64,000 bases of DNA from Antilocapra americana (GCA_007570785.1 ML662442.1:28968031-29032030); one strand, 5' to 3'; shown: positions 22,875 through 35,235, counted from the stretch's first letter. Program-made: numbers and translations. The notes: generated by a model not told the origin, from the letters alone.

Positions 22875-24261
22875 AGACAAACTTTCCAGCTCAGGTGATT
22901 GTTTTTTAATTATTATGCCCAGAGCATATCACTCAAATATTCATTGACTAAATAAATGAGCAATACAAAGCTCTGAAAGAGAAGAATATGAAGGAAGTTT
23001 GTGGACAGTAAGGAAACATTTTCAAAAGAACAAAAGACAAGTTGGCTGCTTCCATAAACTGGGTGTTTCTCAAATTTGAATTCTCCCTTTCAAAACATCC
23101 ACAACTGTTAGATAAAAGAGAGGTAACAGTTGGAGGACATTAAAGTTGATTACCAATAGACTGTATTAACATGCAAAGCAATTAGGGCTTTGCCTCGTGT
23201 ACCAGTCACAATTCTGAATCTGTGAAAGTTAACTACGTCTGCAGCCAGCCTTAGGCATTATGATTCAGGCTTCAAAAATAGTATTTGTCAATACCTATTA
23301 CCTGTGCCCTCTTCATAGGATGAAACTCCAGGCCTGTACTTGTCCAATCAATGGCTGCCTCTTGCTTTCCTTAGTCTCCTGTGATTGGCCAGGTGCTATC
23401 AGCAGAAGAGATTTCTATTGAAGTCACTATATATTGATGACATTCCATCTCAGATGATCTTTAACACTGCCAAATAATCTTTCTGTTTCTGTTTGTCCAC
23501 ATTTATCTCTAGCTCCCATTTTCCTCAACTGTTAGCACAAAGTCTCACTGAAGCACCATCTGCCATTACTCCCTTCATCATTCTCAGATGACCGTATGGC
23601 TTCCTAGTTCACAAGTTAAGTAAAGCCCGTGAGAAATCTCTTGTTTCCTTTGTCCATCTCAATATGCACAGACATCCTCCCTCTTCTCCCCTCCTTTCTT
23701 CATACGTAGTATTGAGGTGATCCTTGTTCTGTTTATATTAATCCTTCAGCTAGCATCTTATGCCCCTGGCAAATCATTCCATCAATTATCCCATCTCTCT
23801 CTTGTAATTCAGCCTTTTCATGTTTTGGAGCTTATATAACTATGTTCAGATCTCTCCTACTCATAGCAACAAAGGCTCAATCCTGTAATCCCTTAATTAT
23901 CTTAATACACATTATAAAAATTGGCTTCCAGATATAGTATGCCATTTTAAGAATGAATTTTTTTCACTATAAAACTGATAATACTAATTTACTTAAAACC
24001 AGTGGATACTACTGAATAAAACATAAGTTCTCTAATACAGCACACCAAGTTCCTAATTACCTATTCTCTACTCAGCTTCCCTCCTCATCTCCTCCCACCT
24101 TCCTTGGGAACCTGGTGCAATACCGGACATTCTCTTTCACCACTCAACATTGACAATGTGTTTTGCTTTTAGCGGGATATAATAATAGTGGTGTTGGGAA
24201 ATCCTCAAAAGGAAATATTGGATAAGGCAGCAATGTGACTTGTTCACTGTAGCCATGCATG
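22875..24261. other. Unassigned sequence
   Basis: No family recognised. The 23.5-23.9 kb part is pyrimidine-rich (ctcctttcttcatacgtagt) but has no clear signature. Confidence 0.45.
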
Positions 24262-24460
24262 CATGCCTGGTCAGTCATGTCCAACTCTGCAACCCCATGA
24301 ACTGCACCCCGTCAGGCTTCCCAGTCCTTGGAATTCTCCAGACAAGAATACTGGACTGAGTTGCCATTTCTTTATCTAGGGGATCTTCCCTACCCAGGAA
24401 CTGAACCCACGTCTCCCACATTAGCAGACAGATTCTTTACCACTGAGCCACATGGGAAGT
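24262..24460 (-). mobile_element. Bov-tA SINE, antisense
   Basis: Tail tggtcagtcatgtccaactc, body aatactggactgagttgcca, head ctttaccactgagccacatg. About 200 bp, somewhat diverged. Confidence 0.9.
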
Positions 24461-24977
24461 CTTCTTTGTAGCTATAGGCAATGGCACTCACTAAGGTTTT
24501 GTAAACAGGGAAATGATGATAGTGGGTTTCAATATGGATCATCTACATGACAACAGATTTAAAGAGGACAAGGATGCAAGCTTAGAAGTTTGCTGAGGTC
24601 CTCCAAATGAGAGCTAACTGATCTGAAACAGAATCATAGCAGTTAACTTGGAGCCTCAAAGAGGCCCAAGGCACAATATCGCAGAAGCCAGAGTTAAAAA
24701 AGAGACTACTGTCACAGAAACCTAGAGTGTAGAGTCCAGCCTAAAAATGACTGATTCAAGATCAACTGCCATAGAAAAGTACCAAAAGAAAAAATGTGGC
24801 CATTCGATTCGGTAATTAAGAATCTAAACAGCAGCAACTGCAATAGAGTAGGAGCAGAAACAAGAATGCAGAATTGGGGAGTGAATGGGAGACAGGGAGT
24901 CATTCGCTAATCCAGTGAGTAGCTAGTACTTTCCAAGAAGTTTGAATAGAAGAAATTGGAATAGACTAGACAGGTCT
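24461..24977. other. Unassigned sequence
   Basis: Nothing recognised. Confidence 0.5.
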
Positions 24978-25193
24978 GGGCTTCCCAGGTGGTGCTAGTG
25001 GTAAAGAACCCTCCTGCAAATTCAAAAGACATAAGAGTAGCAGGTTTGATCCCTGCGTCAGGAAGATCCCCTGGAGGAGGGCATGGCACCCCGCTCCAGT
25101 ATTCTCGCCTGGAGAATCCCATGGACAGAGGAGCCTGGCAGGCTATGTCCATAGGGTTGCACAGAGTTGGGCAGGACTGAAGCAACTTCACAG
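24978..25193 (+). mobile_element. Bov-tA SINE, sense (gtgctagtgg head variant)
   Basis: gggcttcccaggtggtgcta, with the acataagagtag insertion before ggtttgatccc; ends gactgaagcaacttcacagg. Same subfamily as 4488-4697. Confidence 0.92.
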
Positions 25194-25507
25194 GCATGCA
25201 GACAGGCCTAGCAGCTCTGTAGAGACAAAAGGCTAGTGAGGGCGAAAATGGTTTGCAGGTGCCTAGGCTAAAGGAGAACTTGGAAATTTTTTCTTAAAAG
25301 ATCAAAGGGTATTTTCAGCTCAGAAGCTACAAGGTCTCTGTTGCAACTATTTGACTCTGCTATTGTAGCACAAAACATCCAGAAACAATACCTAAGCTAA
25401 TGGACAGAGCTGTATTTCTAGAAAACACTACCAAAAAAGAGTGGAAGCAGACCCTCTGGCTAGAGTTTGCTTGTCCCTGAGTGACTTCAGACAGACAGAA
25501 GGAGTGG
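25194..25507. other. Unassigned sequence
   Basis: Nothing recognised. Confidence 0.5.
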
Positions 25508-25719
25508 AAAGTGAAAGTGAAGTCGTTCAGTCATGTCCAACACTTTGGGACCCCATGGACTGTAGCCCACCAGGCTCCTCCATCCATGGGATTTCCCAGG
25601 CAAGAATACTGGAGTGGGGTGCCATTTCCTTCTCCAGGGGATCTTCCTCACACAGAGATCAAACCTGGGTCTCCTGCATTGTAGACAGACGCTTTCACTG
25701 TCTGAGCCACCAGGGGAGT
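25508..25719 (-). mobile_element. Bov-tA SINE, antisense
   Basis: gaagtcgttcagtcatgtcc at the tail side, gaatactggagtggggtgcc in the middle, and tttcactgtctgagccacca at the head. Full length. The long frames on both strands across it (up to 169 codons) come from the SINE plus flanking sequence. Confidence 0.92.
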
Positions 25720-25799
25720 CAGAAGGAGTGGGATTCAGAGCAAATCTTGCCCTTAAACCCGAGGAAAAATGACAAGAATTCCTCCACATTCTCACTGCT

Positions 25800-25890
25800 A
25801 AGGGCTGGGGTTCAATCCCTGTTCTGGGAACAAAAGTCCTATAAGCCACAGCTGGGCCAAAAAAAGAAAAAGAAGCGGCAGCAAAAGGAA
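25800..25890 (+). mobile_element. CHR-type SINE, 5'-truncated
   Basis: ggggttcaatccctgttctg, ggaacaaaagtcctataagc, then cagctgggccaaaaaaagaa. This is the B-box and 3' half of the cetartiodactyl CHR SINE, ending in its A-rich tail. A fuller copy lies at 57158-57321. Confidence 0.72.
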
Positions 25891-26714
25891 TAGTGATATA
25901 TATACACCTGCCAATAAAAGCTGGATTAGCATTAACTAAAAACTTGAATACTTCAATAAAACAAAAATTCAATCTTTTAATATTATAAAAAGACATCTCC
26001 TAAAAGTGAAATCAGATGTTTCTAAAATGGCTGTTTACATGACTCTAATGAAATAAATATTTACTTAGTTGTATTGAAATGATTTTGGATATTTTAAATT
26101 CTCAACCACGATCCATCAGTACCATCTCTCAGAAACTGAAATAATATTCATGACAGCAGCAAGGACCCCTCCCAAGCACCCCTCACCCTGTGCCTCATCC
26201 CTTACATGCTGCCTGAACTTGGTGAGGCACAAGCTCATCCCTGCCAGCTCTAAAAGGAAGGTCTGATTTGAAAAGAAGGAATGCATTATTCTCTTTCAAC
26301 CCTAGATCTACAGATATCTTACTTGAAAAGCTGATTGTGGAATCCTGGCTTATTTCCATGACTAAAGCAATGTGATTAAGTTCCTATAGGCTTTAGATAA
26401 TCACCCAAGCTTTTTTTTTCCCCAAGCTTTTTGATTATTATAATCAGGTCAGAGCTTCAATCAATAAAGCTCTCCTAACACTATTGACTGCTTTAAGAAT
26501 CTGGACAGGATAGCACCTAAAAATAAGAACTACAGTCATGCTGAGCAAAAGCTTTCTCTGTAGGATGGCTTCCTTGGTACAGCTTAAACAGTGTGACAGT
26601 GAAGGACTAGCATGTCGTGGATGTTCACATCCTGAAGCATGATGGACAGGGGCTATTTGTACAGCAAAGTGGGGTGATTCTATACATTATTGATTTTCTA
26701 ATAATTGCAATAGT
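25891..26714. other. Unassigned sequence
   Basis: Nothing recognised. A small GC-richer patch (cacccctcaccctgtgcctc) is at about 26177-26196. Confidence 0.5.
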
Positions 26715-26940
26715 CTTTCGCTGAGAAAGTGAAAAATAGTGAAAGTGGCTCAGTCGTGTCTGACTCTCTGCAACCCCATGGACTATAGCCCGCCAGGCTC
26801 CTCTATCCATGGGATTCTCCAGGCAAGAATACTGGAGTGGGTAGCCATTTCCTTCTCCAAGGGATCTTCCTGACCCAGGGATTGAACCCAGTTTCCTGCA
26901 CTGCAGGTGGATTTTTTACCATTTGAGCCTTTCGCTGAGA
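26715..26940 (-). mobile_element. Bov-tA SINE with 12-bp TSD
   Basis: Antisense SINE body 26727-26928, from tggctcagtcgtgtctgact to attttttaccatttgagc. It is flanked by a perfect direct repeat, ctttcgctgaga, at 26715-26726 and 26929-26940. The last head bases (accaggg) are absent inside the TSD, so the integrated copy was slightly 5'-truncated. Confidence 0.93.
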
Positions 26941-28440
26941 CAGATACACTAATCACCCTCATCACAATTAAGCTGGCTGGGCTTCAGTAGCTTTTCCAAC
27001 CCAGCCAAAATTTGCCAGGTGAGCCATTTTGCTCACTTAAACCATGTGAACAGTATTAGGAATTCATCCAAAAAACATGTCTGGGAAGTCAACTTTCTCC
27101 TCTGTAAAAATAAAGAAATCAGGAAAGCTGGTTGGCTAACAGTGTCCTTTGCCATCCACCTACCATCAGTAACAATATCTTATTTGGTGCAGAGGAGCAG
27201 GGTGGTGGATATTTTGTGGCAAAGATCAGCCATGCTAGAGTTAAAGAAAAAAATGTTCTTGTGCCTGTCAGGGGAGACATTGAAGACTTTAACTCCTCTC
27301 TGAGACTGTTCTGCAGAATGGCTCTGGGGGAAAGCGTCAGGCAGCCCTTCTCTGCTATGGATGGGAAAAAAAAAAAAAAAGAAATGGAAGAAAAATGTGT
27401 TAAGAAGCAGAGAGGTGGGGGCAAGGGAAAGAACAGGCAAACAACAAATAAATCTCTTGATAGTGTTTTGGATTGATAGATAGCACTTCATCCCAAAGCA
27501 TTTCTCAAAACCCCACACATGCAGTTTCACAAAAGAAATGTAAGGCCTTCAGGGACAAAAGAAAACTAGAAAAATAAATAAATAAATAACAAAGATTCTA
27601 ATGGTGAAAAAGGAAAGCAAATACTTTGGACCAGTTTCAGTTGGTCAGAACACATTACGGAAAAGACCACCACTCTTAAATTCCCACCAGGTCTAGGTAA
27701 AGGCTCATTTTTTATGGTCTCATCCTTCAGGCATTCCATTTGGTTGGCTGAAAGGTTGAGTCACAGCCCTGCTGGGAATAGATTCTGTCCCTGAAAACCA
27801 GGCAATAACAAATGTTATGGCCAGTCCACTAAATCACATCGCAGGAAAACCTGGACTTACTCTAAAGCTGTATTTTCTCAGTTCTCAGAATCTGAACCTA
27901 GCTCCAAGCAACATTTTGGTGATGAGTTATCTCCTTTAAGTCCTCTGTAGAGGCAGGAAGTCCTAAAGCCCTTGGAGCCTTTTAAAAGTTCATTTTCCAC
28001 TGAGATAAGATACCAAAATCATAGCTCAGAACTAAAATTTCCACAACAACCAAAATAACTTGTTCACTCCCACCTAAAAATCTTCATATGGCATCTCAGG
28101 ATGCCACTTCATCATTTTTGTAAAACTAATAGCTTGCATTTTTAAGCCATTTATATTCTACCAATGTGCTTTTACATAGCATCACAGTTACACACTTTAT
28201 CTCTTTCAATAGTTGCTACACTTACATGTGATCTATATTTTGCAGACTATTCAAGCACATAACCACAAAACAAAAATGTTTCTAATCCTCTCCTACTTGC
28301 TCTTTGAGAACTCAAGTATCATATAATACCTGGGAACATGTCTAGGAATCAGCATAGGATTTTTTTTATTAATTCTCTTGGCCACTGACGTTTTCCTTTC
28401 CTCCTCCTTTAGGTCTTTATTGTTTATGTGCTTTTTAGCC
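26941..28440. other. Unassigned sequence, two simple repeats
   Basis: An A-homopolymer at about 27365-27380 and an (AAAT)n tract at about 27571-27589. Overlapping open frames on both strands at 27.1-27.5 kb (up to 116 codons) show no domain. A pyrimidine tract with AG at 28396-28412 resembles an acceptor but leads to no convincing exon. Confidence 0.45.
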
Positions 28441-28920
28441 GACATCAAAAGCGGCAGCTATGCTGATTCAGTTTTTCAAAGACTTGACCACCATCACTGC
28501 TGATTGTGGCCACCCCCACTGTGGATGGCAGCCATCGGCATTGTCCTTTCATTGCTCTTCTCAGTACCAGAAGTGATGCTGAGGTCCGTGCCATTTGTGA
28601 TGACTAACTCTAGCGCCCCATCCACCAACCCCAGCACTGGGATAACCCCCACTGCTCACTAGTAGCGCTGCAGCCGACTCCGTTGCTGCTGTCAAGGCAG
28701 CCCCACCGCAGCCCTTCCTGCTGCCAATGCTGGGACTGCAACAACCACCCTTCTGAGGTCCAGCGACGATTTTATCATGGCTCTGGTGACGGTGCCAATG
28801 AAAAGTTTCTTTTTAACCTCTATTGGTCTTTATTGTATCCTTCTTATGGTAGAATCAAGGCAAGTCTCAGTGGCAGACTGAGAGACGGCTGAAATACCAA
28901 CTTAACTGTTGCAATAAATA
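28441..28920. other. GC-rich block of unknown origin
   Basis: A clear compositional island: roughly half GC, with scattered CpG (agcgcccc, gtagcgctgcagccgact, agcgacgatt), inside DNA that is about one-third GC. No repeat family is recognised. Neither strand has a long uninterrupted frame, but short frames on each look amino-acid-like. aataaa motifs lie near both ends (about 28912 on plus; about 28417 on minus). A decayed retrocopy or an old gene fragment is possible. I cannot name a parent. Confidence 0.35.
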
Positions 28921-29069
28921 TTCGAGGCCACGTCCTTGAGAACAGTTTCCTTCACCTCATATTCAAAACATCACTAAGGTTACTAACTACTTTCCAAACA
29001 GATTCAGAATCCAACTACTTCCTTCATTTGTATCCCTGCTACTCTTATTCAAGTCATAATCCTATTTAG

Positions 29070-29480
29070 TCTAAACTTTGGAAGGGACCTCTGAACTGGT
29101 CTTCTTGCCTCAAGTCATGCCCTCCTATAATCCATTCTTAGCATGTCAGCTACAGGGAGAATTTTATAAACATAACTCAGACCACATCGCTCCCTTGTTG
29201 GAGCCCTCCAGTGTTTCTCTACCTTACTCTAGTTTATGTGGTGCACCCCCAAAGCCCCCTTCAACTTCACACCACTCTTGACTTACCAATGCGTCTTCAG
29301 CCACTTTGGCATTCTCTCTTTTTCCCAGATACACCAGCTCATCCCATCCTGAAAGTCTATGCACCAGCTGTTTCTTTTGCTTGAAATGCTGTCCCCCACC
29401 ACCCAATATTTTTGTGTTTCCTTTTTCCTCAGAGAAATGTTTCCTGACCCATCGATCCAAAGAAACTTCCAAGTCATTGT
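29070..29480 (+). repeat. Ancient L2-class-like repeat, sense
   Basis: Motifs in order: cagaccacatcgctcccttg, gccctccagtgtttctctac, ccagctgtttcttttgcttg then aaatgctgtcccccacc, and gagaaatgtttcctgaccca. I recognise this as an ancient mammalian dispersed repeat. The family assignment is tentative. Confidence 0.5.
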
Positions 29481-31408
29481 CTTCTCATTGTATTTTAATT
29501 CACTGAAAAGGACTTATAGGTCTGTTTTTCTTATTTATATAATCATTTAATTGTAGTTTACATAAATCAATGCTACATAAATATATTGATGCAAAATAAA
29601 ATCTTTAACTGCAAAGTCTACAGGATTATGTAAAAACTTGCTTCAGAGAAAAATTGTACCTTGACTTCCCCAAAAGTCACAAATTAGTAATTGATATGTT
29701 CAGTTTCAGATAACATAAAAACTCAGAAATTCAATTGACATTAAAATACCTCTGTCCAATTAAAAGGAAGGTGTAGGCAGGTTCCTTCTCTGTTCGCTAG
29801 TTTCCCATCCCCTGGTCACCACTCCTAGATGCAGCTCCCAGCCTTATCCATGTTTAAGGAGGAGAGAAGATAAAAAAAAATTTTTAAATGTGGAAAAACC
29901 TTCCAAGATTGGTGCCAGTATCCTCAGGAACTGGTTTCCTCCCGCCCTGATAGCTATTTCAAGTTTTCTCTTTCTCCTTTCCTTGGATTCTTCAAAACCG
30001 CAACCACCCGCATCTCTAGAAATACCTCCCCTGCAGTTCCCTGGGGACATAAATATTCACCTTCCCTCTGAACACCGAGGAGTCCTCCTTTGGCCCCCAG
30101 TCCAAGCAGTAGGCCTGCAGCCAGATTCCTGCTGTTAGAGCCTCCCAGCTCCCCCGGAGGTCTCTTAACACGTCCCTAGACGAGGCAGGCTCCAGGAGGC
30201 CATCTTGGGTCTTAAATAGTTCTGTACCACTGTGATCTCTCTCCTTTTCACACTCAATGAGGCTAATTATGGTTCTTACTGCCTTCTTTACAATACTACT
30301 TATGGAGCCTAACACCTCACTTTGAAACTTCTTATCATGGGCTCAGTCAAAAGTAATTTTACACATCTCTGCATTCTTATCAAAATATACAGATTCTATT
30401 AGTCAGTTCCTCTTCTGTGAAACATTTGCCACATAGGAAGTCACTCTTTATAGGATCAGCTTACGCAATGAGAAGAATAAACGTGCATTAAGCCCAATAT
30501 ATATAGTTCAGAATATGTAGTCCAGACTTGAAAACAGTCACCCACATGACAAGTCTAAATTAATGAACTTTCAGAAAAAAAATATTGATTTGGTTCACTT
30601 GATAATGAATATATTAGTCCATGAGTCCATGAAGAAGAGTATATTTTTACAAGCATTTCAACATTCTTATTCTTAAGGTTTATTATATACCTGATGGAGC
30701 AGAGTTGATCTCAGCATCTAGATAATAATAATGAATTATTAAAGCTACTCAACCCACCTTTTCCACAGACCTTGGCTTGCTTATTATTGATGCCATTTGT
30801 ATTAATATGCAGACTTCATAAAGCTCACTTGTAGAAGACTCTCCAAATTCCCAAATACTCACCTCCAGAGCAACTCAGAGTGCCCCAGTTAAAATTATTA
30901 TTAACTCCCAACCCCCTTATTAACCCCCAACACTTCTGAGGGTTGGCCAGGGAACCATTAAATTTTTAGTGCCAGAATTAATGCCAGATTAGAGTCACAC
31001 GGGTATTATCCTTGCTGATTTATGATGCCATGTAGCACAGTAAATGAGACTGTTCCTTCCCCTTGGGCCAGCTGAAAACTTCTAATACTTTGTTTCTCAT
31101 GACACATCTTTCAGGGCTGGGGCAGACAATGAGAGCAAAGAGGAAAAAAAAAGTATCTGACAATGTCTTTGATATAAATCCCAGATATTCTCTTTCTTCC
31201 CCAAACCAGCCTAGATTATCATTATGGAGAAAAGTCAGAACTGTGCATAATACAAAAATCATAACAAAGAGAAACATCTCACATCCTCTGACAGATGAGA
31301 ACAAAGCCATGAAGTTCACTTACCCAAAACAAGGAACAGAAAATCTGAAAGAAATTGTGTCTAGTATTTAAAAACACCTTGACAGAACTCAAATTAATAA
31401 AGGTTGAA
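29481..31408. other. Unassigned; GC-richer patch at 29.9-30.25 kb
   Basis: About 29930-30220 is richer in GC (cctcccagctcccccggagg, ccctagacgaggcaggctcc) with open frames on both strands but no recognisable product. The remainder is AT-rich with no family assigned. Confidence 0.4.
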
Positions 31409-31713
31409 AAACAATCCTTCATCCCTCTGGGTCATCCCGGTGCACCAGCTCTGAGCACCCTGTATCATGCATCAAAACTGGGCTGGTGATTCATTTCACA
31501 TATGATAATTTCCATGTTTCAATGCCATTCTCCCATATCATCCCACACTTGCCCTCCCCATCGGGAGGGAGGTGGGAGGGGGGATTCTGGAAGGGGAACA
31601 CATGTATACCCACGGCGGATTCATGTCAATGTATGGCAAAACCAACATGATCATGTAAAGAAAAATAAATAAATAAATATTTTTTAAAAAATAAAAATAA
31701 AACAATCCTTCAT
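31409..31713 (+). mobile_element. Young L1 3' end inverted by twin priming, 14-bp TSD
   Basis: A perfect 14-bp direct repeat, aaacaatccttcat, at 31409-31422 and 31700-31713 bounds one insertion. Inside, 31423 to about 31560 is the L1 3' UTR in antisense (ccctctgggtcatcccggtg onward). About 31561-31699 is the adjoining 3' UTR part in sense (gggagggaggtgggaggg, acacatgtatacccacggcg), ending in an A-rich tail. The two halves are consecutive in the L1 sequence and meet with only a few bases lost. This is the product expected of twin priming. Confidence 0.93.
31563..31583 (+). other. G-quadruplex-forming motif in L1 3' UTR
   Basis: Four G-runs of three or more in 21 bases (gggagggaggtgggaggggg), loops 1-3 nt. 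G-rich tracts of this kind are a known property of mammalian L1 3' UTRs. Confidence 0.85.
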
Positions 31714-32090
31714 TATAGACAAAATGTCTTCTTTACTCACTAGCTATGTGGCCTTGAACACAAATTTCCTCAAATGCGAAGTAGAATAACATTGCTTACT
31801 ACCTATGATTGATCTAAAGTTGGAGTGATTCAAGATACAAAGATCTGAGATTGGATTTTAGAATGCATTTAGGACGCCAGAAAAAAAAATGATTCTTTTG
31901 GTCAGAAGATTTTTTTTTTTAACTTGCTTCCAAACCAGGTTTTATTCATCTTTTTAGTCCAAAGACCCTATGTGAATGTGTCTTACTTAGAATAGTAACA
32001 CAAAGGAGATTCTAGAGCTTCATTTCACAATTATTATAGCTGTTTTATATCAGAGCCTTGTCCTCATTGTAGACAACTATATAAACATTT
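31714..32090. other. Unassigned sequence
   Basis: Nothing recognised. Confidence 0.5.
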
Positions 32091-32288
32091 CAGGTTCCCT
32101 GATGGCTCAGTGGTAAAAAGTCCTCCTGCAATGCAGGAGACGTGGGTTTGATCTTTGGGTCAGGAAGATCCCCTGGAAAAGGAAATGGCAACCCTCTCCA
32201 GGATTCTTGGGAAATCTCATGGACAGAAGAGCCTGGTGGGCTATGATCCATGGGGTCACACGAGTCAAACATGACTTAGTGACTAAAC
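32091..32288 (+). mobile_element. Bov-tA SINE, sense
   Basis: caggttccctgatggctcag, tgcaatgcaggagacgtggg, ggaagatcccctggaaaagg and a tail ending gacttagtgactaaacaaca. Confidence 0.9.
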
Positions 32289-34292
32289 AACAATGACAAA
32301 TATAGACATCTGTGTAGTAGATCTTAGAGGCTATAGATCCTATTTACTTGGTTGACTCAGTCTCACATCTGAAGAAAATGACCCAAGAATACTAACATAC
32401 TTAGTACTTCTTGCTTCCAGCAACAAAAATGACAACCATATTTATATGATTATTTTTATATAAAACACCAATATTGTCCCACATGGGTAAAATGAAAGAC
32501 ATTTGTTGTTTTGTGTCTAATACCTTTTTTTAGACTGAGGGAAAAAAGGAAAATCAATGCTTCGGATTACTTTGCAGAATAACGTTCAGAAGTCTAGGAG
32601 AAACAGCCTGGGGCAAGGAGTGATGGGGGGGGCAGCCTCTTCACCTGGCATGTTCACAATCTCTTTGTAAACGACTGTGCCTCTGAATCAGAATCTGGCT
32701 GCCAAGCATGTCCCAGGCCTCAGGCTGAGGAGCTCTGAAGAGATCAGCCACAGGCATTGATTAGGAAGAAGTTCCTGGAGGATAGCAAAGCCTTCACCGT
32801 GTTGTTTAATAAGGATTTTCATGTGGAGTGACTGGAGAACATGCAACAGTGACTGCAAGCCCCAGGAAGTTGTCAAACACTGAGCCCACATGGGTGAATT
32901 CATCCTGTTTACCTTGCTTGATAGAAAGCCAGAAGAAGGCCAGACAATAGCCATAAATTCAAATAAGTTTTGAAAGCCTTCTCAATTGATCACGACACAA
33001 AAAGACAGAGAGCAATTGCATAATCACCTCACACACCAGTAGCTAAATATATCGCCCTTTCCAAATCCACTGATGTAAAACACAGAGCTTTTCTCCCCAG
33101 CTAATGGTTGAGAACAGCTTTATGTTGCTTTCTTGTGAACTTAATACCCAGCAAACAAAGGACAGTGTTAGAAGCAGCTCTTTGGGTCTGACAGTAACAT
33201 ACATATGATGGTATCTGCTTGTGGTAAAATAACTATTATAAGTGAAGCAGAATTAAAGCTTGGGTTGCACTTCTGTCTCTTACATGTATAGTAAATTTTT
33301 CTCTGAAAGTCAAAGAAAATGAGATTTTCTCCTAAATTGCTTGTCTTCTTATGTCATATTAAAATACCGAAACTTGACTCATAAGATGACACAGAGTAGA
33401 GCAATAAATAAAATGACACACAGGATATCTGTGAATTCACAAACTATTAATTAACTCCTGAATCTACATTCAAGCCAGAGGCAATGTGGCAATGGGGAAC
33501 AGAATCCATCATCATACCTAAATGGGAAGGTAAGTAGAGGGTAAGTATTGGTAATAATTTCCTATTACAGACGTTGTATGTGGTAACTCGGGCCAATATA
33601 AAGTTGAAGTCAGAATTTAAACTTTGGATTTTACCCTTGACTCCACAGTCTGCGAGCACAACTTCTATATCCACAAGAGTAGTATTATTATTCCCGTCTT
33701 TCACTGAGGTAATTTAAAAGGGGGAAAAAATGATCCCCACCTCAGTGACGTTTCCAAATGATTACATTTCCTCACGTGACTGTCAACTTAGAAACAGGCA
33801 TCCTCAGAAATCTCATAACCTTTTACAAGTTTCTTTTGTTTCAGGGTCTCCATCTTGTCAGAGTGTGGGCTTCACAATAGTTGCAATTCAGTTTCGACTA
33901 TATTTTTCACACCTAATAGACTGTATAGATACAGGAATTTGGTCCTTCTATCTTAGCATATTTTAAATAAATAACTATTTTATTTCTATGATACATAGCC
34001 AGTTGCTATAGAGCTCTAGGTGTATTTGCTAAAAAGTCATAAAAACTGGAACTTTTAATCAGCTGATACTTTCGCAGTAGACTAAGACTTCAAAGACTGT
34101 CCTTCCTCTGCCACCTTTGTAAATATACAAGGAGAGTTCAGTGTGATTTTTATGGACATTAGATGAATATTCCATAGTCTTTGCCATAAGCAGAAGTGCA
34201 GTCTGTGACTAGCCAGTCCAGCTAGAATTGGTAGCTGAGATGGGGTTGCAGGAGATAGTGAGAACCAAAACACTGACCGAAGTGAGCCTTGC
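32289..34292. other. Unassigned; repeat-poor
   Basis: About 32560-33070 is repeat-free with mixed composition and no convincing exon. An 88-codon minus frame at 32688-32954 is not recognised. A MIR-like antisense scrap may lie near 33680-33720. Confidence 0.4.
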
Positions 34293-34445
34293 TACTCAAC
34301 ATGGGGTCCCAGAGCCAGAAGCATCAGCAGCTCCTAGGAACTTGTTAGAAATGCGCAATAGCAGGCTCTGCTCCAGACCTACTGAATTGGAATCTGCATT
34401 TTAATAATATTGGAGGGTGATGTATGTGCTTAAGCTTTGAAAAGC
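34293..34445 (+). repeat. MER5-like (hAT-Charlie) DNA transposon remnant
   Basis: agcatcagcagctcctagga, cttgttagaaatgcgcaata, gctccagacctactgaattg, gaatctgcattttaataat and agctttgaaaagccct follow the order of MER5A-type non-autonomous elements. Non-coding. Confidence 0.72.
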
Positions 34446-35109
34446 CCTCAGCTAGAGCTGAGGAGAACCAGGTGCTATGAATTCAGTTCAAGAACCCACA
34501 GCAAATGGAGGAGGTCAAGGTTAAGGAGACCAAGTACAAAGAGAAGTCAAAGACCAAGAGGCATGAGTGAGGTCATAAATAGGAGCCAGAAGCATAAGCA
34601 GGGTAAGGCAAAAACAGGATGAGGACTGTATTGAACAGGATTGGGATGGAGTTGGGTTTAAACTTCAGGTGGACAATTTACATAATGCCAGAAGAATTCC
34701 AAGATTACTGTTCAGGGTGGATAACTCAACCTATACCTATAAATTTCAAAGTCAGTAGAGATGACTTATAATGAATGATGACTATACAACTTTTTACCTT
34801 CTGTGTCGCCAAGACCTTCATCTTTTGTTACTTTGGGATCCCTAAACAGAAACAGGTTTGCCATATTTTTTTTTCATTGAACCTTCACAATTTCCTATTG
34901 GTTAAACAATTTTTGAAAAATATTTCCTGTTAAAAAAGTTAGATAATGCAAAACGAATATATTTGTCTAAGGGTTTTCCTATTGAGGAAAGGCTTCTGAG
35001 TGGGCAAGCTCATAAGCAACTGAATCTGGTGAGCAACACAAGAAACAGAGGTTAGACCCTCAAGGGTTATCATTGACTTAAATCCTCATAATTCTGAGTT
35101 CAATCTTGT
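34446..35109. other. Unassigned sequence
   Basis: Purine-rich near 34.5-34.6 kb; nothing recognised. Confidence 0.5.
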
Positions 35110-35235
35110 TATCTCTCATTTAACCCATTTTACAGCTGAAGAAATTAAGGCTCCAGGAAAAAAATAAATTTTTCTAAGTCTGATAGAACTGGACAGTGTC
35201 CAGAACTTATATTCTTAGCCACTGTATTGCACCAA
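35110..35235 (-). repeat. MIR SINE fragment, antisense
   Basis: taacccattttacagctgaa, gaaattaaggctccagg, then a late tattcttagccactgtattg: antisense MIR order. Confidence 0.7.

Noticed and set aside
25487..25996. Frames of 150 and 169 codons on opposite strands
   Set aside because: Both pass through a Bov-tA SINE and a CHR SINE tail. Similar frames recur at other SINEs in the window.
27119..27530. Overlapping frames of 94-116 codons on both strands
   Set aside because: Three frames are open at once over the same DNA, with a poly-A tract coding poly-Lys or poly-Phe. This indicates low stop density and not selection.
28441..28920. Naming the GC-rich block as a specific processed pseudogene
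   Set aside because: I tried both strands in all frames and found no parent I could support, so no identity is given.
32688..32954. 88-codon minus-strand frame in repeat-free DNA
   Set aside because: No recognisable product, no acceptor/donor pair at sensible places; kept only as unassigned sequence.
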